DNA of 64,000 nucleotides from contig JAPFFF010000004.1 of the NCBI GenBank assembly GCA_039105265.1, positions 7,111,501 through 7,175,500 on the forward strand. Direction: 5' to 3'. The stretch is from Tritrichomonas musculus. Lineage: Eukaryota > Parabasalia > Tritrichomonadida > Tritrichomonadidae. Numbering within the stretch: the stretch's first letter is position 1; each line of letters starts with the position of its first letter. The position numbers were made by a program, and so were the translations under genes. This document shows positions 54,415 to 64,000 of the stretch, in pieces. The notes under the pieces are model-generated. The model was not told the DNA's origin and searched no databases. It worked only from the letters and a program-made list of their open reading frames with translations.

Positions 54415-56652
54415 TTAAGGGTAAGCTTAAATTTCTCTCAATTTTTTGAATAGAAGAAAAAATTCAAAAGTTAATATTTTTGATATTTTTTTATAAAAAT
54501 AGAATAAGAATAAAAAAATATCAGAAGAATTTTTTTTATTAAAAACAAACTCTTTTAGAAAATTTTTTGATTTTAATATCTCGTGAAATAAAGAAGAAAA
54601 ATACAAATTCTCAGGCCAAAACTAATATTTTTTGTCGATAACTTTATTGGGATATATGGGATAAAACAATTATGATTGTATAATTATAGAAGAAGAACAT
54701 TATTTTTTTTTTGAATATTCAATGTACACAAATTTTGAATTATTATATTTTTATTATTTCAATTTTTAAATAATCAATTTAAATATAAAGGAATAAAAAA
54801 AATCCGGTTCATCGACTTGTTCAATATATGATAATGTCAGGATATCACATAGAATATGATTATTCCTCAATCCGTATAATTGCCTTATATTTGAATTGTT
54901 GTATCGAAATTACTATAATAGATTATTTTATATTATTTGATAAGGTATATGGCATAAACTTATAAAAAGCATAAGAATTCAATAATAACGTTTTTTGTGA
55001 ATATTTGCTCAAATTGGATGAAAATTTGGTTTATTTTAAATCAGATGAAGCAAACAATGATGATTGAATTAGACATTTATCTTATAAATCAATATTTAAG
55101 TTACTTAATGAATTTTTAGAACTTTTTACAAAAACACTAACAAAATTCGTCGATACATGTATTAAATATTGATATAAAATCTATATTTTTCAAAAAAAAA
55201 ATATATCAATTATATGCATTATAAATTGTATTTTTGCATTATAACGATTAAAAAGGAATAAGTGTTTTTTATTTTGAGAAAAAGTTAAAAAAAGAAAAGA
55301 TAAAGATAGAAAAGTATTCAATTTTAAAATCTGACACAATTTATTAAATAATGAGTTTTTTTTAGATTTTTTAATTTATTTAAGCATAAAATAAAAATTC
55401 GTCTCGGCCATTTTTTTTATTTTAAATAAATTCACATATTTCACTCTAGATGATTGATATCTCAACTTCCACGCAAGATTAAAATATTTTGTCAGGCCAA
55501 AACTAATATTTTTCGATGTTAATTATTATATATATGACACAATGTTGTATCTTTCTAATTCATCGAAATGGTGATTATTGATTCATTAAGATTACATATT
55601 ATTCAAAAACGCATATGCAAGTAATGAGTATTATTATCTATAGTATTGTATTGTGACAATTAAAAAAGAATAAGTGCTTTTTATTTTGAGAAAAAGTTAA
55701 AAAAAGAAAAGATAAAGATAGAAAAGTATTCAATTTTAAAATCTGACACAATTTATTAAATAATGAGTTTTTTTTAGATTTTTTAATTTATTTAAGAATA
55801 AAATAAAAATTCGTCTCGGCCATTTTTTTTATTTTAAATAAATTCACATATTTCACTCTAGATGATTGATATCTCAACTTCCACGCAAGATTAAAATATT
55901 TTGTCAGGCCAAAACTAATATTTTTCGATGTTAATTATTATATATATGACACAATGTTGTGTCTTTCAAATTCATCGAAATGGTGATTATTGATTCATTA
56001 AGATTACATATTATTCAAAAACGCATATGCAAATAATGAGCATCATTATTCATAGTATTGCTTTGTAGTAATTAAAAAAGAATAAGTATTTTATATTTTG
56101 AGAAAAAGTTAAAAAAAGAAAAGATAAAGATATGAAAGTATTCAATTTTAAAATCTGACACAATTTATTAAATAATGAGTTTTTTTTAGATTTTTTGATT
56201 TATTTAAGAATAAAATAAAAATTCGTCTCGACCATTTTTTTTATTTTAAATAAATTCACATATTTCACTCTAGATGATTGATATCTCAACTTTCACGAAA
56301 GATAAAAACATTTTGTCAGGCCAAAACTAATATTTTTTAGTATTAATTACTATACATTTGAAATAATATTGTATCATTTAAATTCTTTGAGATGAAGATT
56401 ATTGATTCACCAAGATTCCATTTATCAAAAAAATATAAATACTTGCAATAAATTTTTTATTAATATAAACCAAGCAAACACTCCGAAATGCTTATAAAGC
56501 CTTTTATGCTCCAAAAATTGATTTAAAAATTTTTTTTACATCTTCATAATAAATTGAATATAAATTATTTTTAATCTTTCAAAATTGAATAACGAATAAA
56601 ATAAATAAAATTATCAAATTTTGACTGAAGTTTGTTCAAAGCTTACCCTTAA
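54415..56652. mobile_element. TTAA-flanked element, 2.2 kb, non-coding
   Basis: TTAA at 54415-54418 and 56649-56652 flanks ends GGGTAAGCTT (54419-54428) and the exact complement AAGCTTACCC (56639-56648). The interior carries three tandem copies of a 412-bp unit and no coding frame. Ends and target match the type seen at 516-1101 (GGGTGAG), so both probably use one TTAA-specific transposase. It landed five bases beyond the stop codon of the GTPase gene at 56658. Confidence 0.88.
55190..56420. repeat. 412-bp tandem repeat, 3 copies
   Basis: The landmark ATTTTGAGAAAAAGTTAAAA starts at 55271, 55683 and 56095, exactly 412 bp apart. A second landmark, AGGCCAAAACTAATATTTTT, occurs at about 54614, 55495, 55907 and 56319, the first of these in a partial copy. 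Copies are highly similar by eye. It is internal to the TTAA element. Confidence 0.93.
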
Positions 56653-56657
56653 TGCAA

Positions 56658-59600
56658 TTATGCAACCAGTTTTATTAAATCAAATATTTTTGAAAATCCT
56701 GATTTAATTTCTTCATAATGATCTGAAACAAACTCGTAAACTATTTCAACACACTCACTTATTCCATCACCAATATCTTCCAAAATATCAGCAAATTGAG
56801 AATTTTCAATCCTTATTATTTTCCATTTCCCCATGTCAACTTTTCCGTCAGGATATTCAACAATTTTTCGAGTTTCGACGGAAACTTTCATTAAAGAAAT
56901 TTTTTTCTTCTTAATTTCATTCCATTTTTTGGCCAATTTGATTCTTGCTTGGTCAAAAGATACTTTTAATTTTGCAAAAAAATCTTTTTGATTTGATTTA
57001 ATGTCTAATAATATTATATTATCATCAATATTTAATTCATTTTTGGATAACAATCTTTTAATTATTTTCGAATATTTTTCATTATTTTCTGTTAAAACAC
57101 TGCAATTATGCCTGATCATTTCTTCTTTTTTGGAATAAATGTGATGATAAATTTGATGTTGATATTGTGAACCTATTTTAGATATATTTTCATAATTTTG
57201 CTTATAGAACTCTTTCTTTTCAAGTTTTAAATGCAAATCCAATATTATTTGTTTTTCAAATGATATATATTCATTTTCAATTGATTTTTTGTATAAGGAG
57301 TTCAATTTTGATAATAATTCTTCTTCTTCATGAAGTTCAATAGCAATTCTTTTATCATTTTGAATATAATTATTGCACACATTTGTGAAATAATGTCTTT
57401 TTTCATCTATTATAATATCAATTTTTTGATTATTTAATAATGATAGCTTTTCACTTCTTTTATAATTGTATATTTCAGTTTTAAATAATTGCATTTTCCT
57501 ATCAATATAAGATCCAATTGTTTTTTGATTTAAATTATTATAATAATTTAAGAAGTCTTTCAGATAATCTGATGATAATTGATCAATTTTTTGAACAATT
57601 TTATTATTAGATTGTTCTACTAATTCATTTTTATATTGATATAAATGTTTGCATTTTTCATCGATTTTTTCTATAATTGATGATTCTAATTTTTCAATGT
57701 ATAAAAAAACAGATGGATGATCTTGAATTGTGCTTAATTCATTTAGAATTTCTTTTTTCCCTCTCATTATATATTTATTTTTGATATCATCGATGCATAA
57801 ATTAAAATTTTGATTATTTTGATAATTTTGGAATTCGTCTTCTATATCAGGAAATATTCTGCACTTAGCTTCAGTGAAGGCTCTGACTGAAAATGTTTCA
57901 AATGAATTTTCATGTTCAGTTTTAATCAACATTTTAATTTTTTCTTCAAATTGAGGGTCATCTAAATGATCAGTTATTATATTAAATATTTCAATTGATT
58001 TTTCCCCTGTGCGAACAAATTTCCCTTCAGCAGCTTTTTCAATTGATCTAACAATATTTTTCACAAAATATCTAAAAATTTGATAAAACGAACCATCCTG
58101 AAAAAAATGATTTAGTCCTTCTAAAATTGGAGAAAATTCAAAATTGATTCCATAGTTTATCAATTTTTCATTACCAATCCATTCTTTTTTAAAGTCTTTC
58201 TGGAATTTTTTGATAGAATTTTTAATATCTTTTTTAGTAAGGTTATTGAAGTTATGACTAATTTCATTGTATTTATTGATTACGATATTTAATTGTAAAG
58301 CACCATTCGAATCATTCTTATTTGAATATGTTGTTAAACTTGAAACTTTAACTCTTTCAAAAAAAGATGTGATTTCATGTAATTCTGGATTTTGATCAGA
58401 AAGCAAAAGGAATATTGATGATAGGCATAGGAAAGGAGTGCACATTTCAATGTAAGCTTTGTTGTTTTTTTCGATATCATCACCATGCATAATACCTTCA
58501 TAACCTTCAAAATCAAAAAAATAAATTAATGGTGATAGAAGATCTTTTCCCTTATAATATATATCATCTCTTATTTTGATATTGAAGCGTTGATATAAAT
58601 AATCAATATCATATGGGCCGTCAATATAAACACCTTTTGTTTCTTCTCCTCTTCCATTTCCTATTTTATAGCCAATGTTGCCTGTTATTGCACTGCTAAG
58701 TGTTGATTTCCCTTGTTGATATTTTCCAAGAATTGAAATAAATATAATTGGTCTTGGACCTGAACGTTTTATAACTTTTTCAAATTCGGGATGTTTATAT
58801 ATTACTTTTAAATCTTTGTTAATAAAGGAAACCTGCACTGGATATCGTGGATGCATCATTAATTTGAAATGCTCATTTATTTTTTTGATCACCAAATTTT
58901 CTTTATTAACAAAATCTAATAATTCTTCATCAGGTATTAAACCACAATTAAAATTAGGTTGATCAAAAAGAGAATAGCTATAACAAGCTGTATAATAATT
59001 CTTATCTTCATGATTATTATCATTTTGATTTAAATTTGAATGGAGTTCAAAAGTTGATGATAAAAAATTATACATTACTGAATATTGAATAATAATAGGC
59101 TTTTCATCTAAATTTATCAAACAATTGTCATCAATCATTACTGGTATACCAATTTTTTGTAAATTAGAAATGGCATAATTGAATATATTTAATGGTTCGC
59201 AATTATTAGTAAAAAATCCTTTATCAATTTCTTTTGGATAAAAATGATGCAAAATATGCAAAATAGTTTTCCCATCATCCCATGATTTTAAAAAACTTGA
59301 AAAATTGGTTTCTGTAAAATTATTGCACCATTGCAAGAGACCGTCTTTTCCTTTGATTCCATGATAATAAATTTGATCAATTGATTGATTACAAATAACA
59401 ATCCAAACCAGTTCTAATAAGTTTTTAAGATCTTTTTTTTTAATTAATTGGTCTACATTTATATCTGGAATACAGCAACCTTTTGATTTTAAAAATTCAA
59501 TTATACTCTGAAATTGTGCAACTTTGAATTCATTGCCATTATAATATAATTGCTCATCATTAATTTTTTCTTCCCAAATCATTTCAACAAGTATTTTCAT

Positions 59601-59768
59601 ATATGATTCATCAATTAAATCATTGATATTACTGATTTTTATTTGCATTTGTTCCTCCTGCATAAAATTATTTATCCAATTGATAAAAACTTGTGAGAGT
59701 TTTTTTTCATTTTCTGTTTCAGGATTTCCAAATAAGAAATGTTTGCAAAAGTTCACGAAAGCTGTCAT
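56658..59768 (-). CDS. Calponin-homology / GBP-type GTPase fusion
   Basis: 1036 residues. Residues about 25-240 read as two calponin-homology (CH) domains (…FLKSWDDGKTILHILHHFYP at 159-178), the tandem form that binds actin in alpha-actinin and filamin. A guanylate-binding-protein-like GTPase follows: P-loop GKYQQGKS (348-355), switch ETKG (about 376-379), G3 DFEG (419-422), and VINKYN for base binding. The C-terminal 500 residues are a long charged helical stalk. GBP and atlastin GTPases remodel membranes, so a CH-GBP protein could couple membranes to actin (inference). A TCATT initiator lies 10 bases upstream. The gene is complete. A TTAA element sits immediately after its stop. Confidence 0.85.
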   Translation of the reverse strand: MTAFVNFCKHFLFGNPETENEKKLSQVFINWINNFMQEEQMQIKISNINDLIDESYMKILVEMIWEEKINDEQLYYNGNEFKVAQFQSIIEFLKSKGCCIPDINVDQLIKKKDLKNLLELVWIVICNQSIDQIYYHGIKGKDGLLQWCNNFTETNFSSFLKSWDDGKTILHILHHFYPKEIDKGFFTNNCEPLNIFNYAISNLQKIGIPVMIDDNCLINLDEKPIIIQYSVMYNFLSSTFELHSNLNQNDNNHEDKNYYTACYSYSLFDQPNFNCGLIPDEELLDFVNKENLVIKKINEHFKLMMHPRYPVQVSFINKDLKVIYKHPEFEKVIKRSGPRPIIFISILGKYQQGKSTLSSAITGNIGYKIGNGRGEETKGVYIDGPYDIDYLYQRFNIKIRDDIYYKGKDLLSPLIYFFDFEGYEGIMHGDDIEKNNKAYIEMCTPFLCLSSIFLLLSDQNPELHEITSFFERVKVSSLTTYSNKNDSNGALQLNIVINKYNEISHNFNNLTKKDIKNSIKKFQKDFKKEWIGNEKLINYGINFEFSPILEGLNHFFQDGSFYQIFRYFVKNIVRSIEKAAEGKFVRTGEKSIEIFNIITDHLDDPQFEEKIKMLIKTEHENSFETFSVRAFTEAKCRIFPDIEDEFQNYQNNQNFNLCIDDIKNKYIMRGKKEILNELSTIQDHPSVFLYIEKLESSIIEKIDEKCKHLYQYKNELVEQSNNKIVQKIDQLSSDYLKDFLNYYNNLNQKTIGSYIDRKMQLFKTEIYNYKRSEKLSLLNNQKIDIIIDEKRHYFTNVCNNYIQNDKRIAIELHEEEELLSKLNSLYKKSIENEYISFEKQIILDLHLKLEKKEFYKQNYENISKIGSQYQHQIYHHIYSKKEEMIRHNCSVLTENNEKYSKIIKRLLSKNELNIDDNIILLDIKSNQKDFFAKLKVSFDQARIKLAKKWNEIKKKKISLMKVSVETRKIVEYPDGKVDMGKWKIIRIENSQFADILEDIGDGISECVEIVYEFVSDHYEEIKSGFSKIFDLIKLVA

Positions 59769-59775
59769 TTAAAAA

Positions 59776-59780
59776 AATGA
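59776..59780 (-). promoter_or_regulatory. TCATT initiator of the CH-GBP gene
   Basis: TCATT with its A 10 bases before the ATG at 59768. Fits the trichomonad Inr. Confidence 0.6.
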
Positions 59781-59844
59781 TCATTACTAAGTGAATTGGA
59801 ATCTTTTTCAAAATTTGTGCCACTTAGTATTATTTTCTGAAAGA

Positions 59845-59955
59845 AAAAAAAATGTCTTGTTTTCTTCTCAAAATATTTTTTTCTTCTAGTTATATATTTT
59901 TTATTATTATTAATGAATGTAATGGTGTCCAAATTGGATATTTTAACCGTTTCTT

Positions 59956-59994
<39 letters not shown>

Positions 59995-60302
59995 TGGATA
60001 ACGGTTTTATTTTGAATTACTATTTGTTTATATATGATTATTTAAAAAAAAAAAAAATCTTTATTTTTGCAAATTTTTGTGCATTTGCTGTTAACCAAAT
60101 TAGTTATGCATTGGGTTTTTTTTTTAATTTTCTTTGATACAAAAAATCCAAATAAATTAATGTAAACTATAGAATGGATTTTTTATATATCCATTCAATG
60201 GTTTATTTTGGATTAACTCTGAAAATGTCTTTTTTTCTTCTCAAAAAAAAAATGTCTTGTTTTCTTCTCAAAAAAGAAAAAGGTAGGCTTGTTTTCTTCT
60301 CA
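59845..60302. repeat. Dispersed TCTTGTTTTCTTCTC repeats and T-run
   Basis: The motif TTGTTTTCTTCTCAAAA occurs near 59856, 60256 and 60290, and once as TTTTTTCTTCTCAAAA near 60230. The 60230-60302 copies form a loose tandem of about 27-34 bp. A run of about 30 T lies near 59959-59988. Confidence 0.6.
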
Positions 60303-60545
60303 AAATAAATATATTCCAACTTAAAATGTAAAAGAATCAACTTTTATTAAATTTTATAAAAGATATGTGAAGTTATCAGTTTAAAAAGTTTACAAAATTT
60401 TAATACGTTAAAAAATTTTCAATATTGATAATCGATCTTTTATTTTTATTCATTATTAATATCAGAGATAAAATTTTAGATTTGATATTGATATCAGAAA
60501 AATGGATGAATTATTGATATCGAAAATTGAGACTTAACAAGCCTA
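60303..60545 (+). mobile_element. hAT-like MITE fragment
   Basis: Matches the right half of the 43566 MITE, from AAATATATTCCAACTT to the end TAACAAGCCTA, with scattered differences. The left half and target duplication are missing. Confidence 0.8.
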
Positions 60546-61033
60546 AAAATTCTACCCGTGAATCTGCCAATTTTGAAAAATTCAAAGGTTAATTATTTAA
60601 AAAATAAAAATTGATGACTATTTTATATATTACAAATAGGTTAATTTTTTAAAAATTAAAAACTTTTACGAAGATATATATATATATATATTGGATACTC
60701 AATATTTCTGATGAAAACGATAAAAATACTATCAAATTATAATCATTAAATATAGTTTTATCGCATTCAATTTATTAAATTAGGAGGAAAAAATACTTTT
60801 AAATAGATATAAAACGATAATTATATTAATAAATTTAAATATTTGAATAAATATATGTGATATTTATTAATTATTTTTGACTATCATTAACCCATCTTGG
60901 ACCATGATTTTGAAAAAATTTTATTTTGGACCAGTTTTACCACCCTATTTAAATATATTCAAATTGTCAAATTTGAAATTATTTATAATTTATTATATTT
61001 ATAATAAATGAGCTGGAAAAAAAGAATATTTAT
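60546..61033. other. AT-rich spacer with (TA) run
   Basis: A TA microsatellite lies near 60676-60692. Otherwise nothing is seen before the LRR gene's 3' end. Confidence 0.5.
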
Positions 61034-62401
61034 TTAATAATATCTTTCCACTTCGGTGAATGATTCAATCCCAATTTTTTGCAAATCTACATTTAAATTG
61101 AGGTATATTTTTTCAAGGCCAACACAACCTTCAAAAGCATTTTCTCCGATTGATTTTACTGATTTAGGAATTCGTATTTCTGTAAACGATATGCATTTTC
61201 CAAAGGCAGAATATCCTATTGTTGTTACTGAAGAAGGAATTGTGACTGAGCTTAATGATGTGCAATTCTGAAATGTGCCATTTTTGAGTATAGATAGAGA
61301 TGAAGGAAGGGTTATTTGCTGCAGTGATGAGCAATTTTCAAATGCGTAATATCCAATAGAAGTTACAGATGATGGTATTGTTACTTTTATGAGGGATTTA
61401 CATCCTCGAAAAGCACATTCTCCAATTGAAGTTAAAGAAGATGTGATAGTTAGCTCTCTCAGTGACGAGCATCCTGAGAAGGCATAATTTCCAATCGATA
61501 TAATAGACGGCATTGTAATATTACAATTAAAAGCATTTTCTTGTATAATTCTAACTGAAGTTGGAAGAGTGATTTCTTTAAATGATGAACAATTTGCGAA
61601 AGAATATGATCCAATTTCTGTTATAGATGATGAAATTGATATTTGTTTTAATGATCTGCAATTCGCAAAAGACGATGATTCAATTTTTTCTGTTGATGAA
61701 TTATTCATGACTTTTTTTAATGAAGGACTGTTATAAAAGGCATAAGATCCAATTGATTCAACAGATGATTGGATAATGATTTTTTCAAGTGATTTAGTTT
61801 CTCTAAAAGCTGATTCTTCAATTGAAGTCACAAATGAAGGAATAGTTATTTGTGTCAGCATTTCATATTCTGAAAGATCACCTTTTTTAATTGTTTTATT
61901 TCCTGATTTTATTTTTCTGATAAATAAATTAACTAAATCTCTGGTGTTCAGCTCATCAATTTCTTGAATTGTTTGTTTGATTGTGAATATGCTATATTTT
62001 TTATTCTCAGGTGAATCTTCTAGTTGCCTTTCATCATCATAAACTTTTATATATACAATGATATTATTTGATGAACATAAAAATCGTTCTTTGATTTCTG
62101 AAATTGTTTTAATGATTCCATCAAATTGATTTGTTGGATAATGAACTTTAATTGTAATATTTGAATAATTTTCAGTAACATCTATCAAAATTGCTTTTAG
62201 TTTTCCTTCATCGTGTAAAAGATTCATCACTTCGCCTTTGATTTTGAGCTCTCGAGTGTTCTTTTTAATAAATTGCATTTTTTCTTGCATGTTTCTATTG
62301 GGTATTGCTTCATATAAACGATGGATGCTTAAATAAAAATAACAATTTTGCTTCAATTGATTATGGATCAAATTTTCGAGTTCGACGAACTTGAAGAACA
62401 T
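61034..62401 (-). CDS. BspA-like leucine-rich-repeat protein
   Basis: 455 residues. The first 180 residues form an alpha/beta domain of unknown type (VMNLLHDEGKLKAILIDVTE, then IIVYIKVYDDER). About ten BspA/TpLRR repeats follow (190-440): SVTSIGESAF-type units with CSSLKEITIPSS. The start at 62401 is supported by a TCATT initiator 17 bases upstream. There is no signal peptide or membrane anchor in this frame, so a cytosolic binding protein or an unconventional surface protein are both possible. BspA-like proteins of trichomonads form a very large family linked to surface adhesion. The frame is intact, unlike the LRR gene at 25.7 kb. Confidence 0.82.
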   Translation of the reverse strand: MFFKFVELENLIHNQLKQNCYFYLSIHRLYEAIPNRNMQEKMQFIKKNTRELKIKGEVMNLLHDEGKLKAILIDVTENYSNITIKVHYPTNQFDGIIKTISEIKERFLCSSNNIIVYIKVYDDERQLEDSPENKKYSIFTIKQTIQEIDELNTRDLVNLFIRKIKSGNKTIKKGDLSEYEMLTQITIPSFVTSIEESAFRETKSLEKIIIQSSVESIGSYAFYNSPSLKKVMNNSSTEKIESSSFANCRSLKQISISSSITEIGSYSFANCSSFKEITLPTSVRIIQENAFNCNITMPSIISIGNYAFSGCSSLRELTITSSLTSIGECAFRGCKSLIKVTIPSSVTSIGYYAFENCSSLQQITLPSSLSILKNGTFQNCTSLSSVTIPSSVTTIGYSAFGKCISFTEIRIPKSVKSIGENAFEGCVGLEKIYLNLNVDLQKIGIESFTEVERYY

Positions 62402-62593
62402 TCTGCAAAGAAGAAAATGAATGCTAAATTGATATCAATAATAACTGTATCTGCTTTAGCAGTCGTGATTATCTTAATCTCAACTATAATTATAGTTTTG
62501 AAGAAACGTATTAATCCAAATAAGTACTCTTCTATACAAGACAAGCTTGAAATTTCTAGAGAAATAACTGAAAAATCGTTAATAACGATTTAA
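62363..62593 (+). CDS. Small single-span membrane-tail protein
   Basis: 76 residues: an acidic start (MDQIFEFDELEE), a basic KKK, one membrane span (LISIITVSALAVVIILISTI), then a KK-flanked cytoplasmic tail. It resembles the C-terminal anchor of trichomonad surface proteins, so it may be the 3' remnant of a larger gene or a true small membrane protein. It overlaps the first 13 codons of the LRR gene on the other strand. No clear TCAYW site precedes it (TCAAT at about 62352 is a weak match). Confidence 0.4.
   Translation: MDQIFEFDELEEHSAKKKMNAKLISIITVSALAVVIILISTIIIVLKKRINPNKYSSIQDKLEISREITEKSLITI
62416..62420 (-). promoter_or_regulatory. TCATT initiator of the LRR gene
   Basis: TCATT with its A 17 bases before the ATG at 62401. 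It lies inside the antisense membrane-tail frame 62363-62593. Confidence 0.5.
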
Positions 62594-62857
62594 TTTTGCT
62601 TAAGATTAAAAAATCACATTTAATATTTTTTTTTTCCAGCTTTATTCAATTGTGATATAATAAAATTAAAAAAACTTTTATAAAAAAAAAAAGTATGATG
62701 CCAGCTTAAAATTTAGATAATTCCGCAATAAAAAAGTTCTCCGTTTTTTTTTTTTGATTAAAATTTTTGAATATAAAATTGTTAGCAATAAAAATAAACA
62801 ATTCAATTTTGAAATATCTTATAACAATAATTGAATATATTTGAATAAAAGATAAAA

Positions 62858-62862
62858 TCATT
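62858..62862 (+). promoter_or_regulatory. TCATT initiator of the C2/EF-hand gene
   Basis: TCATT with its A 11 bases before the ATG at 62871. Confidence 0.6.
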
Positions 62863-62870
62863 TTTTTGAA

Positions 62871-63752
62871 ATGATTCTTCACATAAAAGCTGTTGGTGCA
62901 ATCGATATCCCAAAAATGGATACTTTTGGTAAAGCTGATCCGTATCTTAAAATAACTGATAACAAAACAAAAGAAACATACAAAACAAGTTATTGTAAGC
63001 AAACATATACTCCAATATGGAACGAAGAATTTCATATTCCAGTTGAAAACGACACAGAAAATTTTATCCATTTCAGTTTAATTGATTGGGATCCATTTCC
63101 GAAACACGATTTAATATCAACTCGAGATTTCCCAATTAGTAGCTTCGAAATTGGACAAGTAACAGACAATTTCTATGATTTCTTCCCAGCAAAAAAAGTT
63201 AAAAAGCCTGGAAAAGTTCATTTGGTATTTCATCTTGCCTTACCAGACCAAAAACCATTTGAAAATTCTAAAAAGACGTTACATTCTCTTCCAACAACCC
63301 AATTTACAGAAGAGCAATATGAAACTCTACAAGAAGCTTTCAACGAAATAGATGAGGATCACAGTGGAAGCATTGATCTATCAGAAACAAAAGGATTTCT
63401 TGAAAAAATTGGAATTAATTCCTGTTTTGCTCCTCTTGCTTTCGAAATATGCGGGAAAGAATTAGATTCTTCAATTAAATTCAATGAATTCGAGCCTTTT
63501 TACAAGGCATTAAACAATATGAACAACGATAAGTTATGTATTTACAGAATTTTGTTCGATAAATTTGATACAGACCACAGTGGATTTCTTGACAAAAATG
63601 AAGTTGTTAAACTTCTTTGCTTTTTCGGTGGCGATGATTGGAATGAAGATGATGCCGAAAGATTTATTGAAAATCATGATACTAATAATGATGGAAAATT
63701 AGACTTTGAAGAATTGTGTGACTTAATAGAAGATGAAATGCCAAAAAATTAA
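62871..63752 (+). CDS. C2 and EF-hand calcium-binding protein
   Basis: 293 residues. A C2 domain comes first (about 1-120), with Ca2+-ligand loops DTFGKADPY and DWDPFPKHD. A calmodulin-like EF-hand part follows (about 140-290). Three canonical loops are visible: DEDHSGSIDLSE, DTDHSGFLDKNE and DTNNDGKLDFEE. The second of four hands is degenerate. C2 binds acidic lipids when Ca2+ is present and EF-hands sense Ca2+, so this is likely a Ca2+-dependent membrane-recruited sensor. There is no signal peptide. The start is supported by the initiator 11 bases upstream. Confidence 0.92.
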   Translation: MILHIKAVGAIDIPKMDTFGKADPYLKITDNKTKETYKTSYCKQTYTPIWNEEFHIPVENDTENFIHFSLIDWDPFPKHDLISTRDFPISSFEIGQVTDNFYDFFPAKKVKKPGKVHLVFHLALPDQKPFENSKKTLHSLPTTQFTEEQYETLQEAFNEIDEDHSGSIDLSETKGFLEKIGINSCFAPLAFEICGKELDSSIKFNEFEPFYKALNNMNNDKLCIYRILFDKFDTDHSGFLDKNEVVKLLCFFGGDDWNEDDAERFIENHDTNNDGKLDFEELCDLIEDEMPKN

Positions 63753-63802
63753 TATATTTTCATGGATATGTTTGAAGTAAAAAATTTTAATATCATATAT
63801 TT

Positions 63803-63919
63803 TTAGCGTATTTTTGGTTCAATTTCGTCATGCATATCTCCTTGTAGCTGTTGCACTCTTTCACGAGGATGATGCTCTTGTTGAGCTTGAAAATAATTCA
63901 TGTGATCGTAATTCGACAT
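63803..63919 (-). CDS. Possible 38-residue small protein
   Basis: A complete short frame from ATG (63919) to TAA. The product starts MSNYDHMNYFQAQQEHHPRE, is Gln/His-rich and ends DEIEPKIR. The composition is more protein-like than the AT-rich surroundings, with few Asn/Lys/Ile/Phe codons. It is convergent with the C2/EF-hand gene, 50 bases from its stop. There is no clear initiator. It may be a small gene, a 3' exon or a relic; the family is unknown. Confidence 0.4.
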   Translation of the reverse strand: MSNYDHMNYFQAQQEHHPRERVQQLQGDMHDEIEPKIR

Positions 63920-64000
63920 ATGCAAATAACAATTCTTAATTCTTTCTATATTAATTTAAATTGGTTTTTTGGTTTTAAAAAGATACAAATTATTAATAAG

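Overview
The window is strongly AT-rich eukaryotic nuclear DNA that looks like a trichomonad, most likely a Tritrichomonas-type genome (inference from gene families; no search was run). The evidence is BspA-like leucine-rich-repeat (LRR) genes, ankyrin genes of the DUF3447 type, TKL kinases fused to Sel1 repeats, intronless genes, a Polinton/Maverick relic, and a TCATT initiator (Inr) 6-26 bases upstream of the chosen ATG in several genes, as known from Trichomonas (TCA+1YW).

Layout. 1-8.8 kb is a graveyard of decayed host genes: a kinase/coiled-coil/RRM gene split by a TTAA-flanked MITE, a Vps33/Sec1-like gene, an LRR scrap, an LRR-pseudokinase fusion and an ABCA-type transporter. 9-13.4 kb is one intact kinase-Sel1 gene whose 25 Sel1 repeats form a near-identical 108-bp tandem array. 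13.5-15.5 kb is gene-poor, with a DUF3447 relic, a foldback and two GC-rich hairpin islands. About 15.5-24.3 kb holds the virion-building half of a Polinton (packaging ATPase, major capsid protein, small virion proteins, fibre-like gene). 24.3-41.9 kb holds DUF3447/ankyrin/LRR genes colonised by tandem repeats: a 37 x 22-bp array inside one gene and a 3.7-kb higher-order array (about 99 x 25-bp units plus nine 137-bp ankyrin-coding segments) inside another. A probable VPS9-domain gene follows. 41.9-46.6 kb is gene-free and built of nested MITEs. 46.6-63.9 kb is the healthiest host stretch: a divergent pair of membrane lipases, a type I membrane glycoprotein, a calponin-homology/GBP-type GTPase fusion, a BspA-like LRR gene and a C2/EF-hand protein.

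The intact host genes point to signalling and membrane work: a TKL kinase, a putative Rab5-type exchange factor, membrane lipases, a GBP-like GTPase with actin-binding-type CH domains, and a Ca2+/lipid sensor. No operon or co-regulated pathway can be claimed.

The most unusual signals are the ankyrin/25-bp higher-order array with one hypervariable dinucleotide per unit, the paired GC-rich hairpin islands inside AT-rich inverted repeats, two TTAA-flanked elements with GGGT[G/A]AG ends, the nested TA- and 8-bp-TSD MITEs, and the CH-GBP fusion. No tRNA, rRNA or CRISPR was seen.
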